DNA from: Rhodopseudomonas palustris | GTDB lineage: Bacteria; Pseudomonadota; Alphaproteobacteria; Rhizobiales; Xanthobacteraceae | Length of the DNA: 64,000 nt | NCBI RefSeq assembly: GCF_003226555.1 | Contig: NZ_QKQS01000001.1 | Coordinates: forward strand, 124,001-188,000 | Direction: 5' to 3' | In this document: positions 62,821 through 64,000 of the stretch, one piece after another | How positions within the stretch are numbered: the first letter of the stretch is position 1 | How the letters are laid out: each line of letters opens with the position of its first letter | The notes under the pieces: model-generated | Database searches by the model: none | What the model was told of the DNA's origin: nothing | What the model saw: only the letters and a program-made list of their open reading frames with translations | Made by a program: the position numbers and the translations under genes

Positions 62821-63765
62821 TCAACGCGGTGCGGCAGGAGCCGCAGGCGTCGACGGAACCGCTGCTGCGGACGGCGCAGCGCCGTTCGCGGGCGTCCGGC
62901 CGTCGGCGCTGCCGAAGAAGCGGAAGAATTCCGAGTCCGGCCGCAGCAGGAACCGGGTGTCGTTGCTCTTCAGCGACTGCTCGTAGGCGGTCATCGAGCG
63001 ATAGAACGCGAAGAACTCCGGGTCCTTGGAATAAGCGGTGGCGAACAGACGGTTACGTTCGGCGTCGCCGGAACCGCGGATCTGCTCGGCCTCGGAATTG
63101 GCCTCGGCGATGATCACGGTGGCTTCACGGTCGGCCTTGGATCGGATCTCCTGGGCCTTCTGACCGCCCTGCGCGCGGAACTCGGCGGCTTCGCGCTGAC
63201 GCTCGGTCTGCATCCGCTGATACACCGCCTGGCTGTTCTGGTCGGGCAGATCGGCGCGGCGGATCCGGACATCGACCACCGAGATGCCGTAGCCCTCGGC
63301 TTCCTTGTCGAGCTGGGTGCGGATCCGGGCCATCAGCGCCTCGCGCTCGTCGCGCACCACCTGGATGAAGGTGACTTCGCCGAGCACGCGGCGCAGCGAT
63401 GCGTTCAGCAGCGTGGTCAGCTGGACATTGGCGGCCGGGATCGAGCCCACGCTCTGATAGAAGCGCAGCGCGTTCTTGATCCGGTAGCGCGCGAACGCGT
63501 CGACCACGAGCCGCTTCTGGTCGGCGGCGATGACTTCCTGCGAGGGATTCTCCAGATCGAGAATCCGCTTGTCGATGCTGATCACCGTGTCGATGAACGG
63601 CGCCTTGAAATGCAGACCCGGTTCGGTGACGACCCGGACCGGCTCGCCGAGGCGAACCAGCAGCACCTGCTCGGTCTGACTGACGGTGAACAGCGACGAC
63701 CAGCCGACGATGACCGCGACCAGCGCCACGATCAGCGCAACGATTCCTGCGACTCCGGCCTTCAT
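62821..63765 (-). CDS. hflC: HflC, prohibitin-family modulator of FtsH
   Basis: A 314-aa SPFH-domain protein. One N-terminal membrane helix (GIVALIVALVAVIVGW) is followed by the SPFH domain (VLLVRLGEPVRVVTEPGLHF; DAFARYRIKNALRFYQ) and a long charged coiled coil near residues 195-255, then an Ala/Pro-rich tail not needed in E. coli HflC. With HflK it forms a periplasmic cage around FtsH. Its start overlaps the hflK stop as ATGA. Confidence 0.95.
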   Translation of the reverse strand: MKAGVAGIVALIVALVAVIVGWSSLFTVSQTEQVLLVRLGEPVRVVTEPGLHFKAPFIDTVISIDKRILDLENPSQEVIAADQKRLVVDAFARYRIKNALRFYQSVGSIPAANVQLTTLLNASLRRVLGEVTFIQVVRDEREALMARIRTQLDKEAEGYGISVVDVRIRRADLPDQNSQAVYQRMQTERQREAAEFRAQGGQKAQEIRSKADREATVIIAEANSEAEQIRGSGDAERNRLFATAYSKDPEFFAFYRSMTAYEQSLKSNDTRFLLRPDSEFFRFFGSADGRTPANGAAPSAAAVPSTPAAPAAPR

Positions 63766-64000
63766 CGGTTGCCTCCGCCCGTTTGCTGCTGGTTCTGCGG
63801 CACGGAGCTCGTCGGCGCCGCGCGCTTCTTGGACAGCTCGTTCAGCGGCAGATAAGGCACGATGCCCTGTCCGTTACCGGTGCCGGGGTCGTACACCAGC
63901 TTGTCGGCGGAGCCGAGCACGCGCTCCATGGTTTCGAGATAGATACGCTCGCGGGTCACCGCCGGCGCCTTCTTGTATTCCTCATACACGTCGAGGAAGC
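63762..64000 (-). CDS. hflK: HflK C-terminus (partial, cut by window edge)
   Basis: The last 79 or so residues of HflK; the gene continues beyond 64000 on this strand. Readable features are YEEYKKAPAVTRERIYLETM and VLGSADKLVYDPG, typical of the end of the HflK SPFH/coiled-coil part, and a polar Gln/Pro tail. Partnership with HflC is certain from the 4-base overlap. Confidence 0.93.
   Translation of the reverse strand, partial: FLDVYEEYKKAPAVTRERIYLETMERVLGSADKLVYDPGTGNGQGIVPYLPLNELSKKRAAPTSSVPQNQQQTGGGNR

Overview
The window is about 64 kb of high-GC DNA with long, tightly packed operons and no rRNA, phage, insertion sequence or CRISPR. The gene mix points to an alphaproteobacterium of the Rhodopseudomonas/Bradyrhizobium group (Nitrobacteraceae). 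It has many acyl-CoA and organic-acid catabolic genes, several TRAP and ABC importers, a TonB/ExbBD iron operon with a possible Irr-type box, an hflK-hflC-DUF2065-degP block, and dispersed palindromic repeats typical of that group. The placement is inferred from content, not from a database search.

Layout. 0.3-4.0 kb: M20 amidohydrolase, amidase and a crotonase-fold protein. 4.3-6.0: acyl-CoA ligase. 6.2-11.5 (minus): a valine-degradation operon (mmsA, isobutyryl-CoA-type dehydrogenase, 3-hydroxyisobutyryl-CoA hydrolase, mmsB) with a VapBC-like toxin-antitoxin pair stitched into it. 11.7-15.3: TetR regulator, PaaI-type thioesterase, enoyl-CoA hydratase and MFS carrier, whose promoters share a related dyad motif. 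15.4-16.6: an AT-richer islet with a HAD phosphatase and an unknown membrane protein. 16.7-23.7: carboxyltransferase, IclR regulator, stand-alone biotin carrier, TAXI-type TRAP importer and an unknown 184-aa protein. 23.7-30.8: acyl-CoA genes, including a thiolase-fold protein lacking the nucleophilic Cys and paired with a DUF35 zinc-ribbon protein.

30.9-40.5 kb: a sugar-acid (aldonate-type) utilisation locus. It has a complete MalEFGK-type ABC importer, a DenD-like dehydrogenase, an IlvD/Edd-family dehydratase and two short-chain dehydrogenases. 40.5-41.0 is a nest of palindromic repeats. 41.0-46.4 (minus) is a TonB-dependent siderophore uptake operon (receptor, PiuC-type hydroxylase, ExbB, ExbD, TonB). 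47.3-51.6 is an RND efflux adaptor and pump. 51.7-53.8 holds an AbrB/PIN pair, a tRNA-Gln(CUG) and a nucleotidyltransferase/HEPN pair. 53.9-59.7 (minus) encodes a DctPQM TRAP importer, a branched-chain-type ABC binding protein and a CaiB CoA-transferase. 60.0-64.0 (minus) is an envelope proteostasis block: hflK (cut by the window edge), hflC, DUF2065, degP and an RsmJ-type rRNA methyltransferase.

The main theme is uptake of carboxylic acids by several importers, CoA activation by ligases or CoA-transferases, and breakdown by hydratases, dehydrogenases, thiolases and a possible aldolase. Local TetR and IclR proteins have visible candidate operators. The most unusual points are the shared dyad sites of the TetR neighbourhood, the Cys-less thiolase/DUF35 pair, the biotin carrier plus carboxyltransferase without a biotin carboxylase, and the VapBC pair overlapping a catabolic gene.
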